The notes: a model not told the origin generated them from the letters alone. A stretch of 64,000 bases of DNA from Bigelowiella natans CCMP2755 (GCA_000320545.1 ADNK01001985.1:29166-93165), one strand, 5' to 3'. Counted from the stretch's first letter, positions 23,430 to 35,501 are shown. Program-made: numbers and translations.

Positions 23430-24429
23430 AGGACACTGGTATCCGGCCTACTTCTCATCGAATCTCCCGCAAGTCAGTAGTAGTACATATATACAAATAC
23501 AGAATGATACCTGTCATAGTAACGGTATTCGTGTGGGCGCTTGCATATTTATATCACTCCACACACGTATTATACCGTAAGCGTCGTAAGTTTGACATTT
23601 CTTATACAACGGTGCTGCTCGTCTATATACCGGCCGTTGGTTGCTGATTATTCTCAGGGCGAATTGGCAAGCATTGAGCTGTTCGGTAGGCCATGGGTTC
23701 TTTTCAGGGACGAGACGTAAGAAATGCAGGCTGTTTGCATGCCGTGCAGATAACGCTCTTTCTTTGCTTCACAATAAACACGATGGAATTCTCCTGACTC
23801 TTCATCTCCTATCAAATCGAAGATAGTACGACGAATGATGATAGCAATGTTGCTGCTGGCATTGGGGGTGTAGACAGAATATTACCAAAAGGGATTGATC
23901 TTTATGCGTGCAATGACAGGGGCGATGTGGGATGTATTCATGACCAATGTGCACATCGAGCCTGCCCGTTGTCCCTTGGTAGTTTTACCACTAATTTATC
24001 ATCACATCATCAGCAACAATGCAATTAGAGAGAGAAAAGAATTTGGGGGGGGGGGGGAGAAAAGAGTTTGAGGAAGAAGAGAAGGCTAAGGGGGGGCTTA
24101 TTGAAAAGTTCGAAATGCGTGCGTGCAAGCAGCTATGCTGCATATGCTTGTTCATTAGTAGACATACCGATATGGGGTATCCATCATCAGAGTTGCCAAT
24201 GCTCATGACGAACAGCATGCACGTATATGTGAAAATCATGATGTAAATATATATGGTGGGTGTGTATTATATGATATACTGATCTGATCGAGTAGGAAAG
24301 GTCGTCGGAGGTACAGTGGAGTGTCCGTATCATGGGTGGAAGTTTGACCAGAAAGGCGATTGTAAGGTGGTGCTTAACAGCAGCAGACGTGGCTAGTAGA
24401 AAGAAGCAAGTTCAACATTAAAATATGTA

Positions 24430-24479
<50 letters not shown>

Positions 24480-25396
24480 GTGTGTGTGTGTGTGTGTGTG
24501 TAAGACGGTGAAGCAACTAAACTTTGCTTTGTTCCCTCCATCTCATCCTCCTACGATCAAAGGCGATGCCTTCAACGCGTATGTGCAAAGGCATTTCAGT
24601 TGATTCCCTACCGGTAACTGCCTACCTCCCCCCCTTTGCGTCATCTACTTACTTCTTGTTCTTGTTCTTCTTCTTGATACCATGGTACCAGTGCGCGGAC
24701 TTCCATGCATATATCTGGCGCAGCTTAGCAAATTTTTATAACCATTTATGATATTCTAGCCATAAGAGTGCATTCCCCTGCCCTGATGGCGATTTTTGTT
24801 GTATTGACCTCAATGCCGCCATCATCATCATCATCATCATCATCATTACCATCATCATCATTGCCATCCTAATGATTAACATCCCTGTTGCAGATCGAGG
24901 AAAAGGATGGGCTCATATGGCTTTGGAACGATGGGGGTGCACAATCGCAAGAAGACGACGACCTCTTTAGCAAGCCTACTGCTGCGTCGATACCCAACTT
25001 GAACTTTCTTGTGGTAATAGGAGAAGCGTAATAGTCATAAAGAAAGATGAGATCATAGTACTGCTACCAGTCTTTGTGTGGAGGAGGAGCAGTAGTGTAG
25101 AACTAGTAGTATCAGCAGTGTAGACCATACATAAATTGGTGGTGTGTCTAACCTTTGCGACATAGGATGGTGAGGAGGAAGGCTTCACAGCTGAGCTTTC
25201 ACGGGAGGTCGAAAGGAATCAATGAATAAAAGAAGACGAAGAAGAAGAAGAAGAAGATGATGATGATGATGACGACGATGATAATGATGATGAGGTGGAG
25301 AAGGTTTTATGATTATTGCCTCTAAATCTATCTTCAAGCAAATTTGTTGCCTCAAGAAGAGAAAGGGGGGGGGCGGGGGGAGGGGAGCGAGAGGGA

Positions 25397-25439
<43 letters not shown>

Positions 25440-25704
25440 GAGAGGGAATCCTCCATCTCCACGACTATGGTCATCGGGACAAGAAGTTAATGTCCATAGT
25501 TTTATTTCTTCTTACACTGTTGGTCTACTATTATTTACCAGATCGCAGTAGACTATACCGTGTTGGTGGAGTCGCTACAGCACATAGCCTATGAACCCAT
25601 TCGAAAACTACCGGAGATCACGCAAAGTATGTCCTGTGAGTTGGCCTTTAAGGACAATACTTTGTGTGGTTGCGAAATCGATGATGATGATGATGATAAT
25701 GGCA

Positions 25705-25739
<35 letters not shown>

Positions 25740-25872
25740 AGCCAAGGAAAGTGTTGAGACAAGAAAATTGAAATGGGGAAGTCTTAACTTCATTTCGAAT
25801 TTGTGACGTAAAGCTTTGGTAATTTTCACCATCCTCGTTTGAAGATGTGACGAAGTATCTGTATACCCTTCC

Positions 25873-25904
<32 letters not shown>

Positions 25905-26180
25905 TAGATCTCCCATGGCCTGAGCAGCTAACTTTCCATGCCTCCCGACTTCTGGCCGGCGACCTCATCCCGTCCCATTCTCCTTCTGAAAAGCAAGAAG
26001 AAGCTTCTGCTGAGGGAGGACATCACAGAAGAATGGGAACTCTCCAGGCTGCTCCAGGGGTGTATATATCAAGTCTTGAACTGAAAGAGGGAGGCGGGGA
26101 GAAAACCGACAAACCGAGTTTTACAGGCGGGAAAGTGCATCAAATGCACTCAATTGTGCCCATCAGGCCTGGTCATATAC

Positions 26181-26237
<57 letters not shown>

Positions 26238-26481
26238 GAGAGAGAGGGAGAGGGGAATTTATCATCTCTGTCTCAATTGCATGCTTATACTCCTCTCATG
26301 CTTGATTTTCTTCCTTATTCGAAGGCTACTCTAGGCTATTATACCGCATGTCAGTCGGGAGCAGCGTCTCCGGAAGCCTCTCCAAAATCCTGCCAGCTTC
26401 CATGAATCTCTGGCAAAACATTGCGACAAATTGCTTTGATCATGGCATTCGACTTGTGGAGGAGGCTACAGAAATTTACTA
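23430..26481 (+). CDS. Rieske [2Fe-2S] oxygenase, PAO/Tic55/CAO-like
   Basis: The likely role is a plastid Rieske non-heme-iron monooxygenase acting on tetrapyrroles or at the envelope, judged from family. Visible exons are 23430-23472 (GHWYPAYFSSNLPQ), 23658-23716 (ELFGRPWVLFRDE), 23827-23978, 24296-24366, 24563-24613, 24894-25013, 25166-25207, from 25542, about 25906-26168, and 26325-26481. The cluster ligands are clear: C-x-H in DQCAHRACPLSLG and C-x2-H in VECPYHGWKFDQKG. KDGLIWLWNDGG and VHQMHSIVPIRPGYSRLLYR match the rest of the family. The usual mononuclear iron motif (ENLLDPxHxxxxHH) was not found. The exon from 25542 has DYTVLVES where that motif should start, then diverges, so a splice site may be missed there or the site is degenerate. 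The 5' end and targeting peptide are not resolved. Confidence 0.78.
24435..24502 (+). repeat. Compound (TC)n(TG)n microsatellite
   Basis: TC tract then TG tract in a Rieske-gene intron. Close relatives in structure are at 48312-48382 and 57167-57232. Confidence 0.9.
25399..25438 (+). repeat. (GA)n microsatellite
   Basis: GA tract following G-rich runs in a Rieske-gene intron. Confidence 0.9.
25680..25741 (+). repeat. (GAT)n microsatellite
   Basis: Interrupted GAT tract in the intron that should follow the mononuclear-iron-site exon of the Rieske gene. A complementary (ATC)n tract is at 25873-25905. Confidence 0.9.
26174..26235 (+). repeat. Compound (TA)n(TG)n microsatellite
   Basis: TA tract then TG tract, starting a few bases after the donor of the penultimate Rieske exon. 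Confidence 0.9.
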
Positions 26482-28124
26482 GCTTTTAAGCACTCCCAAA
26501 TGAGAAATTTGATAGCTGAAATAAAAACTTGACCCCACAATTATAAATACGGGAAGGCATTATATAATAATCCGGATCGACCTAGGCCTTCGAAATTAAT
26601 GCACTCACAAAATAATCGTTGTCTTAGCTCCACAAAATACTGTTCAGTCCCTTAGTCTGACAGTAGCCATAACAACTCAGGCGTAATGGTCATTAACACA
26701 TGATGTGCATGCCATGTGTACTCATTTAACAAATGTGGTCGAACCACTGGGCCTGCTAATTGAACACATGTGGTGTCTGAAATACACCATCGTGAATGAA
26801 TTTACCATTGCAAGACTGCTAGGCTGTGGTGATCGACACTTCTAATGATAGACTCTAGACTTCGCAACATGACCTAGCTAGCTCTAGGGTGTGTAGCTAG
26901 CTAGCTAGCTAGATGCTAGGATGGCATGCTGATTTACTCGAATTTTGGTGTCCGCTAATCTCACGTGCGTTGTCATTGCAGCTTCATTCGATTGCGTGTC
27001 AATAGAAATCGGCCCACGCACACACATGCTAGCATGCCAGCACGCACGCACAGCGTCATGTAGCGCGTACCACTACGCGGGCACAAGTCACGTGCGACAA
27101 CAAAGGGGTTGTCGCGGATATAGAATATAGATAACGTAGATATTAATACAGCATAGGCACGTGGGTTCCGGCGGGACTCATGGCAGCACACCGGAAGTGT
27201 GCTGCCCCACGTGCGGCGGCATTCGCGAAAGCTTCGCGAATGATTACGCAGTGCACGATTTAATAAAAATATAATCTTTAATAAAAATAAACACAACTCT
27301 TCAAAAGGAAGCAAACGTGCCTTTCCCCCCCCCTGCCTACTTGTGCACGTAGCGCCTCGGCCTGTGAACACCTTACGCGCAACAGTCAGATTGAGCGCAT
27401 TTGCACGCTCTGTGCAGCACCAGACGAACACATCTGCGCAGAGCTGACGATGACGGAACACGCTGCACGTGACAACGCAAATGAATTGTTCAGCTTGACA
27501 AGCTCAACAAAATGACAATGTGCAATGCAACAGCTCCGTTCATTCACCATCCATTCACTCATTTCACTCACAGTTTTCATTCGAAATTGCATCATTGCAA
27601 TTGCTTCAGTCATTTGTTCGCAGGATTTCCACAAACAATGAGCACCGCAAGAGATCTGTGCTTGCTGGACGGCAGAAATCCTCTCTTGCGGGCAATCAAA
27701 AGTGTGTCAGTGTGCACGACGACGAATTCTAAGGTTCCCCACAGGGAGAACCGGGTTTTGAGGCACAATGGCTGATCTCAGCTTTCAGCTCCTTTTTGCC
27801 GAACTTCCCGTTGTCGCAATCTCTAAGTGCAGAGGATATTTGGAGATCTCTCAGGACGATTTAAAAGGACGTCTCTGGGGATCTCGAACATATCTCCAAA
27901 TTGTCTCCCACTGCCTCTCCCGCTCCTCTCCTCCCTCTTAACCTCGTTGACACTACTCACGAGCTCTTGCCACGGATTTGAAGTTGGGAACAAAAGTACT
28001 GTGTATATAAGGTACTACCCAGCAAATTTTGTTAATCTGGCGTTGGCTAGGCCAAATCCTGTGAAAATGGTGAATTGCGCTAGAATGATGTGCTCTCTCC
28101 TTAATGATGATGCAGGTATTATCA
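26482..28124. repeat. Tandem intergenic space with CTAG/GCATGC-rich block and hairpins
   Basis: This space lies between the Rieske stop and the Rab start. From 26680 to about 27150 the DNA is rich in CTAG (26893-26914 is mostly tandem CTAG), GCATGC and CACG words. TAATGGTCATT is at 26684-26694. Two perfect hairpins are at 27182-27206 and 27221-27241. The part from 27500 to 28124 is texture-normal and probably holds the Rab promoter and 5' leader. The sequence just before the Rab Met (TGATGCAG then GTATTATCA) looks like a splice acceptor, so a leader exon may exist. Confidence 0.6.
27182..27241. other. Two adjacent perfect inverted repeats
   Basis: GGCAGCACA/TGTGCTGCC flank a 7-base spacer at 27182-27206. 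ATTCGCGAA/TTCGCGAAT flank 3 bases at 27221-27241. Both arms are perfect 9-mers. They lie at the edge of a CTAG-rich block and could be remnants of terminal inverted repeats or RNA hairpins. Confidence 0.7.
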
Positions 28125-28236
28125 ATGGACTACGAAGACGAAAATCAAATAGAGCCCAAAGTGGTGGTTCTGGGCCAGACAGGGTAAGATTCTTTATTTT
28201 GTAGGCATTAACGTGCTTGCTATATCTGTCTTCCGG

Positions 28237-28276
<40 letters not shown>

Positions 28277-29417
28277 TCATTCCAAGGCCCCTCTAAATTC
28301 TAATGAGAAATTCTAATGAGGAGTCAATCGTGGTGAGAATTATGGTAATGATGAGGAGTGATGGTAGATTAGGATGAATAAAAAATATTAGCTCTATTAA
28401 AATGGTCAGGGTGGGCAAAACTAGCATGATTCACAGATATACCAAGGGCCACTTCAATGAAAATGCCCAGGTAAAGATATTAATCTAGTATACAAATAAT
28501 ATATAAACTATACATACATTTATTAAGTATTAGTACTATTTTGATATTTAAGCAATAGTATGTGTGTGTAAGCTGTTCTAGTGTGTGTTGCCTTTGTGAT
28601 ATTTCTTTTATAAATTATTTGTTACAATTGCATAAATCCAACAAAACATACCTCGTGATAAATTGAATGCACAATATATGAATGCTGAAACATGGAAAAA
28701 TATCTCCCCCCCTTCCCTCTCGTACAGACGACCATAGGCGGAGCTTACTGCAAAAAAGATGTGTCAATTAATGGATGGAACGTCTCGCTGCAAATTTGGG
28801 ACACTGCAGGGCAAGAAAGGTTGGCAATGTACACTATGCATGAACTCAAATAAGCGCAATTATTATGCTTATGTGTGTGAGACTGATTGGAGTTGTGAGT
28901 GAGTGAGTGAGTGTGTGTTTGTGTTTATAAGTATGTGTACATAAATGTATATCTATCGCTATGTTGAATAAAAATCAAAGTGCGATGCTTTTCGCTTCCT
29001 GGATCAATATTATTTCTAATATCATTACCTTTCTTAGGTTCCGATCCATGGCTCCTATGTACTACCGCAATGCAAAAGCAGCCATACTAGTCTATGATGC
29101 TTCAGAAGAAAAAACTCTGGAAATGGTCCAGGGATGGAAAGACGGTGCGGATTAGCGTTAGCACCAAAGGCAACAACATAGCAACAATATGAACTATGTA
29201 GATCATTGGAGTGTTATGATTTCGTTAATATTGGAGTGTCGTAGCTGTGGTGATGTTTGTGTGTTTATTGGTATGGTATCAACATGTAGAGCTTTGCAAG
29301 CATGCTGACAAGGACGCTATCTTTGTACTGGCTGGCAATAAATGCGACATGAGGGAACAAACTTCAGAGGCCATATCACGTGCCAAGGTTGCAGTCTGAG
29401 ATCTACCCAGTGTACAC

Positions 29418-29457
<40 letters not shown>

Positions 29458-29809
29458 ATTCTAAGTATAGAACTGTATTGTTTCTCTTAACAGAAAAAGG
29501 CTGAGGTCTTAGGAGCGAAGCTCTTCCAGACATCAGCAAGAACGGGAAAGGGGATTGAAGAGTTATTCGACTACGTAGCCCGAAACTTATTGAATATGGC
29601 ATTGCAATCAGGGACACATAAACGAACAGGTTCTTTACATACCATGTGTTACTCTTCCATTAGGTTTATAGCCATCTTGCTCGGTGATATCCCTGCGAAA
29701 CTCTGACAGAAATTCGCCTCTCCTTTTCTCACCTCCTCCTCTTCCCCTATGGTTAGACACTGTTATTCCTGGCAAGGGTACAAATAAGCAAGGCGGTTGC
29801 TGTGGGTAA
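28125..29809 (+). CDS. Rab-family small GTPase (Rab5/21/22 type)
   Basis: The product is a membrane-traffic GTPase of about 200 residues with the normal Ras fold. Seven exons join in phase: 28125-28183, 28410-28470, 28728-28819, 29038-29144, 29290-29387, 29494-29629, 29757-29809. All nucleotide motifs are present: G1 GQTGVGKTS (split by intron 1), G2 with T in TTIGGAY, G3 WDTAGQE then RF split by an intron, G4 NKCD, G5 TSA. YYRNAKAAILVYDAS and the N-terminal KVVVLGQTG fit the endosomal Rab5/21/22 group, although the effector-loop GAAF is GGAY here. The C-terminus ends GGCCG, a CCX geranylgeranylation signal. An in-frame sequence before the Met could extend the N-terminus. A (GA)n tract lies in intron 1 and (AC)n in intron 5. 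Confidence 0.95.
28240..28275 (+). repeat. (GA)n microsatellite
   Basis: GA tract in Rab intron 1. Confidence 0.9.
29419..29454 (+). repeat. (AC)n microsatellite
   Basis: AC tract in the Rab intron between 29387 and 29494. Confidence 0.9.
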
Positions 29810-30840
29810 TGAATTTAAGCAAAAGAGTGTACTCATAGAAATTAGTTGCATTGTGCATTGTTTGAATGTAAAATACTGGTAACACTCATAGCCGCACTCA
29901 GTGCGTTAACATGTGACAAGCAGTCAGTGAGCACGCAGGATGCATGCACATCAGACATACAGAGAAACTACAAAATGATACTACTTCGTTAATTTATTTG
30001 TATGCAAGCGATGCATCTATCATGCAGTTCGCCACGAGTAAAATGTAAACCAGTAAATGCAATAAGTCAAATGGCACAATTGCGAATGCTCGACAGAGAC
30101 ATCTAGACATGCTAGCATGTCTCTAAAGCTAGATAGCTCACGTCAAAATGTAGACGCCTAGACACATCTACTGATCTATGCATCACTAGCCAGCTAGATC
30201 TGTAGGATGTCTCCATTCTAGATTCTCGATGAATCATGCTAGTAAGCTAGTGAGGCGCTAGGTGCTAGCTAGTTAGCTAGCTAGAGATAGACACAACGCA
30301 GTGCACTTCCACACGCATCATTGCCATTTCTAGATCTAGCCATGCTAGATGATTATCTAGCATGCTGGCATGCTAGCATGCTACAGCACAATGCTTGCTC
30401 CTTGCTAGCTTGTTTGTCGCAGATCTAGAAATTTGGAGATGTCTAGATCAGAGATGTACACATGCTACGATAGCTAGCTAGCTCTACAGTTAGACAGCTA
30501 GTGCGGGAGTGACAGCACATCGCCAGCTAGCAAGCAGATGTCATGTATTGTGCAGGCATCGCGCACAGCTTCAATTTCATGCTCTAGATGCTAGCTAGCT
30601 AGATAGCTACACTACATTTAGACATGTAGCTGACTCTCGCTCCATCCATCTTGATCTAGTCTAGTAGTGTGGCGCTTACGCATGCATGTCTAGATGCATA
30701 TGCTTCTATTTAGCTACTGCATTGACTCCCACATAAATTTTGGGCATGGTCGAAGGTGTGCTTACTGAATTAATAAAAGTGAATGACCATTCGAAATTAA
30801 AATGTAGTCCGCATAAATTATGATGAAAAGCAGATAGAGG
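29810..30840. repeat. Convergent intergenic space, extreme CTAG/GCATGC enrichment
   Basis: This is the clearest example of the CTAG-rich texture. From about 30090 to 30690 the words CTAG, GCTAGC, CATGCTAGCATG and TCTAGA recur every few bases, making many small palindromes (for example around 30358-30382). No coding exon is visible. GAATGGTCATTC lies on the minus strand at about 30781-30796, some 50 bp after the stop of the PH-domain gene in its own sense. Confidence 0.7.
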
Positions 30841-33072
30841 TCACTTTTCTCTGCCCATAATTTCTAGATTCTGTACATATGACACTGCTTTGACCCATAA
30901 CTCCATCTTTGATTTTTCACTCGTCTCTAAATCAAGCGTTCTCTCGTTGGTTTTGAAAGAAAAATAGTAGGATGAATTTGGATTTTGGAAGATATTGCGT
31001 TGGAACACTGATGTGGTTCTTCCGATGCAAATTTCCTTGATGTCGTTCAGCGATATGTAAGATGCTGCTCTCTTCAACATTGCTCGACGATGTCTTAAAG
31101 AAAGCCAGTAAATACGCCCGTTTTCAACAACGACAAATTTTCTATGTGGTGTTCCTGATCGACCATGTTTCAAGAAAATATCTCCTGTTGTCACTGCAAG
31201 TCTATACATTCGTCCCTGCTTCTCATCATAATCAAGGGGACACGTAGCTGCTGTAGATGTTAGTAATGATGATACTCCTTCACATCTCTTTGTTTGGGAC
31301 GAGAACGAAATATTCCTTATCAGAGTTCTAGTACTATCGGAACTACTATGTGACTCAGATTGATAGTTTTTTGTTTCACCAGCATCTTCTTCGTTATTTG
31401 AGTTGCCCTAAATTAATATTTATATGTAATGATTCTAAAATGCTACACGTTTAGTTTATTGATAACCTGATTTAGCTGGTTAAGATCAATTAGTTCTTCA
31501 AGCCTTCGATTCGCTTCTATCATATCTCGTGCTTGCTTCTCGATTAAGTTTGATACATCCATTGAAGCGGTCAGTGCATAAATACAGCTTTGTCGGGCAC
31601 CTTAATTCAAGTAAACGAAAAGAATCATTTTTACTCGATATACAATATGACAAATGTAAACAGCTTGGCGTGATTCTGGCTACCATAAGTCCCATAAGTC
31701 TTTTTTAGCCCTCCTTTGTCGAAACGGTGTGATAGTTTCTGCCCTTTCCTAGTGACAGAGACCTGAGAGGTAGATTTTTGCTGCGATTTCGAAGCCCAAG
31801 TTGGCAACGGTGGCGGTTTAGGTCGCTGGATAATTGTTGCAGCAGATATAGAAGAGGATATTGAAGATAAATCCGACGATGACCGAGATCCTGAGATTGT
31901 TATGGTTGTTAAAATACAGTAATAAGCGGGGAGTATTCTCAAAGCAAACCATTTGTCCGAGATTCAGAATGACTTTTAGAAGATCTTCTTCTCCTCTTCA
32001 ATGCATTTCCTATTCCGGCGAGAATTTTATTGGCCGCCTTTAAAACAGTGCTTTTCCCCTGGGATTTCTTACTAGGTGTACTATAAGTGAAGTGCTTATT
32101 TTCCATACGAACACCCGAAGATGCAGATGCAGTCGTGGCGACACTTAGATACATAGGATCATTTAATTGAGAAGCCCCACTTCCTCTGACCCCTTCGAGA
32201 GAAGACGGAGGTTCCGAATCGACCCATTGAATTGGTTTTATTGTAAGGAACACTTTCTTCTTTTGAGTCGCTTGAGCAAAGGGTGTTTTAGAAGAGCGTC
32301 CTCTGAGAGGATTTTTTTCTTCAGTTGATGGAGAAGCAGACCTTGAAAATCGAGGGGTTTTCTGTCGGTTTGTAGAAACTGGGAATGTTGATCGCCTGTG
32401 CGATCTAAGGGATCCAGGTTGCTTATTTGAATCGCCCCTACTCCGTGATTTTTTGGCATCGGAAATTGAATCCAACTGCTGTAACGACCCTGAAGAAAGC
32501 GTTCGAGGAGGTAGCTTTGGACGTCTTGCTTCGTTTGCCATTGCTGAATGTGAGCGATGAGGCAGTCGTGGTGATGTTCCTTTCAAAGATGATGCACGTT
32601 TAAGTGTCATTGATCTCTTTCTTAATCCTTTTGATACACGCGAGCGCGAATCTCTTTTCAAAGAGTATGATCTGTAACCAGTTGGTCTGGGGGGTGGAGT
32701 CGGAGGACTTTTACCCGCCAGAGAGGGTATCAGATCATCCAACCATGAAGCTCGATTTTTGTTCTCCGAAATTCTTTTGTTGACTAGTGATAATCTATTC
32801 AGGAATGCGCCTTCATCGATTTGTCCAGATACGATGAAGGAACTGGTCCGAGTTGAGGTTTGAGGGGTGGAGTCAGACATCTCTTCCAACAACTTTTAGG
32901 GATGTAGTATATTACATCATTCTTAGATTACAAAGCATCAAAGCATAGCATGTAGCATGTAGAACAAGTTTACATTACTCACCTTAGATTGATCTTGTGA
33001 CGCTGAATAATCTTTTGGAAATAGATGAAGAATAATATCTTCTACTCTCTTTGCGCACTTAAAGTGTGCCAT
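30841..33072 (-). CDS. Basic Ser/Pro-rich protein with C-terminal PH-like domain
   Basis: Five exons (33072-32983, 32892-31950, 31890-31684, 31600-31467, 31407-30841) join in phase to about 646 residues. The N-terminal 30 residues are a small separate exon. Then comes a long basic disordered region with Pro-rich SH3-ligand-like pieces (SPPTPPPRPTG, PKLPPRTLSS, RPKPPPLPTW) and many Ser-Arg clusters, likely phosphorylated. A coiled stretch (NLIEKQARDMIEANRRLEEL) precedes the last exon. The C-terminal 125 residues resemble a pleckstrin-homology fold: GDIFLKHGRSGTPHRKFVVV as strands 1-2, GRIYWLSL, YYFSFKTNERTLDLET, and the closing helix with a conserved Trp in SKMELWVKAVSYVQNL. Such a protein would act as a lipid- or cytoskeleton-linked scaffold. 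The introns are unusually free of microsatellites for this window. Confidence 0.8.
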
Positions 33073-34569
33073 AGTTCCTTACAACGGAATATTTTTGCAC
33101 CCTGTTCTTTATGATAAGTACACGATGAGAACGTGGCACAGTAGCAACAACCCGCCTCTCACATTTCACACATAAGCTACCCCTCTTATCCGAAAATGGA
33201 CATTACATGCCAAAAATCATATTGGTTCACGGTCCTTTAATCTCTATAAGCTATGTTCCACAGCTGCGTTATCTTCAATGTTCAATGTCCAATGCTTCCA
33301 ACCTGTTGATAATAATGGGAGGAACCTTCCACGTGTCATTTGAACAGGATTGCGTAGAAGTACCCTGCGTGTGTTGTTGATTTATCTAATGTCGTACCTG
33401 ATAATCGGCTTTGTTTCTCTGGAGGAGAGTAAGCGGTAAAACGCTTGGAATGTCTTTTTAAGTTGAGGGCAGAGGGAACAATTCACCAACAACAAACTCG
33501 GCACACCGAAGCGCATGGGGTTATAGTTCCTACGACAGCAGCGAGCCTACCCTATTCACTCTGCTCACAGTAGCTCTCATGTCATTGTTCACCACATTTT
33601 GCCGCTGTTTGCTGAAAAATTTGTGCTGTGCTTTGGCTGTTGGGGAACGCCATCAGATTCTTCTGAAAAAGGCCATCATTCAGTCATCTTGCGATAAAAT
33701 GCCTTCATTCTTCCAAACATGCACTTCAAAGCATGTTTCAATTCTACACAGATGTTGACATTTTGAGCATGCAATACATCAGGAAAATAATCTTCTAGAT
33801 ATTGAAAGAGAATTTCGTCACGGAGGTATTTCATGTACATTGGATTCAAACGAAAATTAGACAAATATGTTCAGATGTTCTGGGCTTCAGCTATTTACCT
33901 ACTTAAGTTGATGCACTTTGAGTTGTCGCAGATTGTGAAACGGCTGCAAAAGTGTCCTAACATGAGCGAAAGTTGCCAAGGAGGAGTGGAATGGTTGCTG
34001 GCCTGAGCCCCTGCGTAACAACGTAGTTTTGGCCCTAGGTCCTCCCTCCCATAGAGCCACATTTTTCACTTTGCATTTGAAGCATAACTTGAGAGATTCT
34101 TTGTACGTTTTCCGCAAAGTGTCTATTTAACTTTGATCATGTGTTGTTCGCAATGTGCATGAAAAGGGGGTGATATTTGCCTGGAAATGAATCCGTCCTT
34201 CTTGCGTCGCTTTAAGAAGACCTTCCGCAAAAACAGTGCCAAAAAAAAAATAGTTGAAGCAACGAGAAACCGCATCTGTACGTTTAAACGTGATCCGAGA
34301 AGATCCAGAGCCAGTAGCTGGGTGACCGCTGTTCAAACCAATAGCATCTCCTCGTCACTTAGCTTTCTTCGTATCCCTGATGCATTCTCACGGCAACCAT
34401 TTTCGGAGGTGCCCAGGTAAAATAATACTAAAGTTATTTTATGCCATTGAGGAACACCATTGTTGCAGAAATCGTTATTTCCCCTTCCGTTTGTAGTTGC
34501 TTATGTGTGTATGATGTACTCGTGCGGAACGCAGACAAAGAACGCCTTTCTCGACGAAGACAGCCATGA
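33073..34569. promoter_or_regulatory. Divergent intergenic region, 1.5 kb
   Basis: This space lies between start codons facing away from each other. Three short minus-strand open frames (34336-34127, 34117-33899, 33864-33676) and one plus-strand frame (34187-34420) sit here without recognisable domains. They may be chance, leader exons or decayed repeat DNA. No CTAG-rich texture and no microsatellite was seen. Confidence 0.4.
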
Positions 34570-35463
34570 ATGAGAAGAAAGAAACAAAAGACAATGAACG
34601 GTATCCAATCCAAACATCACAATTCAACATTTTCCGCATCCATGGCGCTTGAAATTCATGTGTTGGTGAAATTTAACGAGTCTTCTTTAAGGTCTGATGG
34701 CGGTGGCAAAGATTCAAACACTAATGAGTCCTCATCAACGCGGGATAGGGTAACCATTTAAAAATTCGACGCACGTTTTCATGGTCATATGTGTGAAATT
34801 ATACGTTCTGCGTGTGTTTTTAGATGAGCTTCGCAGACATGTACACTGATCATGAGGTAATTACTCCACAACTTCCTTTCTCATTCGCAACCTCGTAATT
34901 GATGCATGAAACATTATTTTCCACTCATAGCTATCAATCTACGAGCGTATTGTGGAGGCGAGCTGGCAGAGGTGGTCTTAACTCATTCGTGAGGGAAAAT
35001 CTGGAAGTTGACTTAAAAGCAGCCACCAATATCCTCTCTTTTTCAACTTTGGGTTACTTACTTTTCGAGTGCTCGGCAGATTGCATTGCTAATTTGATCG
35101 CCATGCACTTCCCCTTCCCTCTACTTTGCCGTTGGGTTGTACTTCTAGATTCGTTTTCTTGGTATCGTGTGCAGCGGCATTGGTGACAGTGGTGGTGATG
35201 AACTGGGAGGATTTACGCAAACAATTCACCGGTGAGGTGGCGGAAGTGGCCTCTAGTGCGTTGGGCGACCGGAAATTGCTGGACAAGTCTAACGGTAAGA
35301 AATGGTCCAGTAGCAGCCAGCAATTGTCCGTATAATTGTAGCAGAACACTGGGAGAACAATGTTGCAGATGGAATGCGGCAATACGACAGGAAGCTGCTG
35401 AGATGCTGCTTTTGCTGCTGCTGCTGCTGCTAGCCATTACTACTATTTACATGTGTGTGATCT

Positions 35464-35501
<38 letters not shown>

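Noticed and set aside
24435-24502. Long TC/TG tracts as telomere or satellite DNA
   Set aside because: They sit inside introns of conserved genes and are simple dinucleotide tracts; no TTAGGG-type array was found.
26973-27461. 162-codon minus-strand open frame in the CTAG-rich block after the Rieske gene
   Set aside because: It crosses the hairpin and repeat texture and has Cys/Arg-rich composition without a domain. It is most likely chance in repeat DNA.
27000-27480. tRNA or structured RNA gene suggested by the two hairpins
   Set aside because: No cloverleaf, anticodon arm, or A and B boxes could be fitted.
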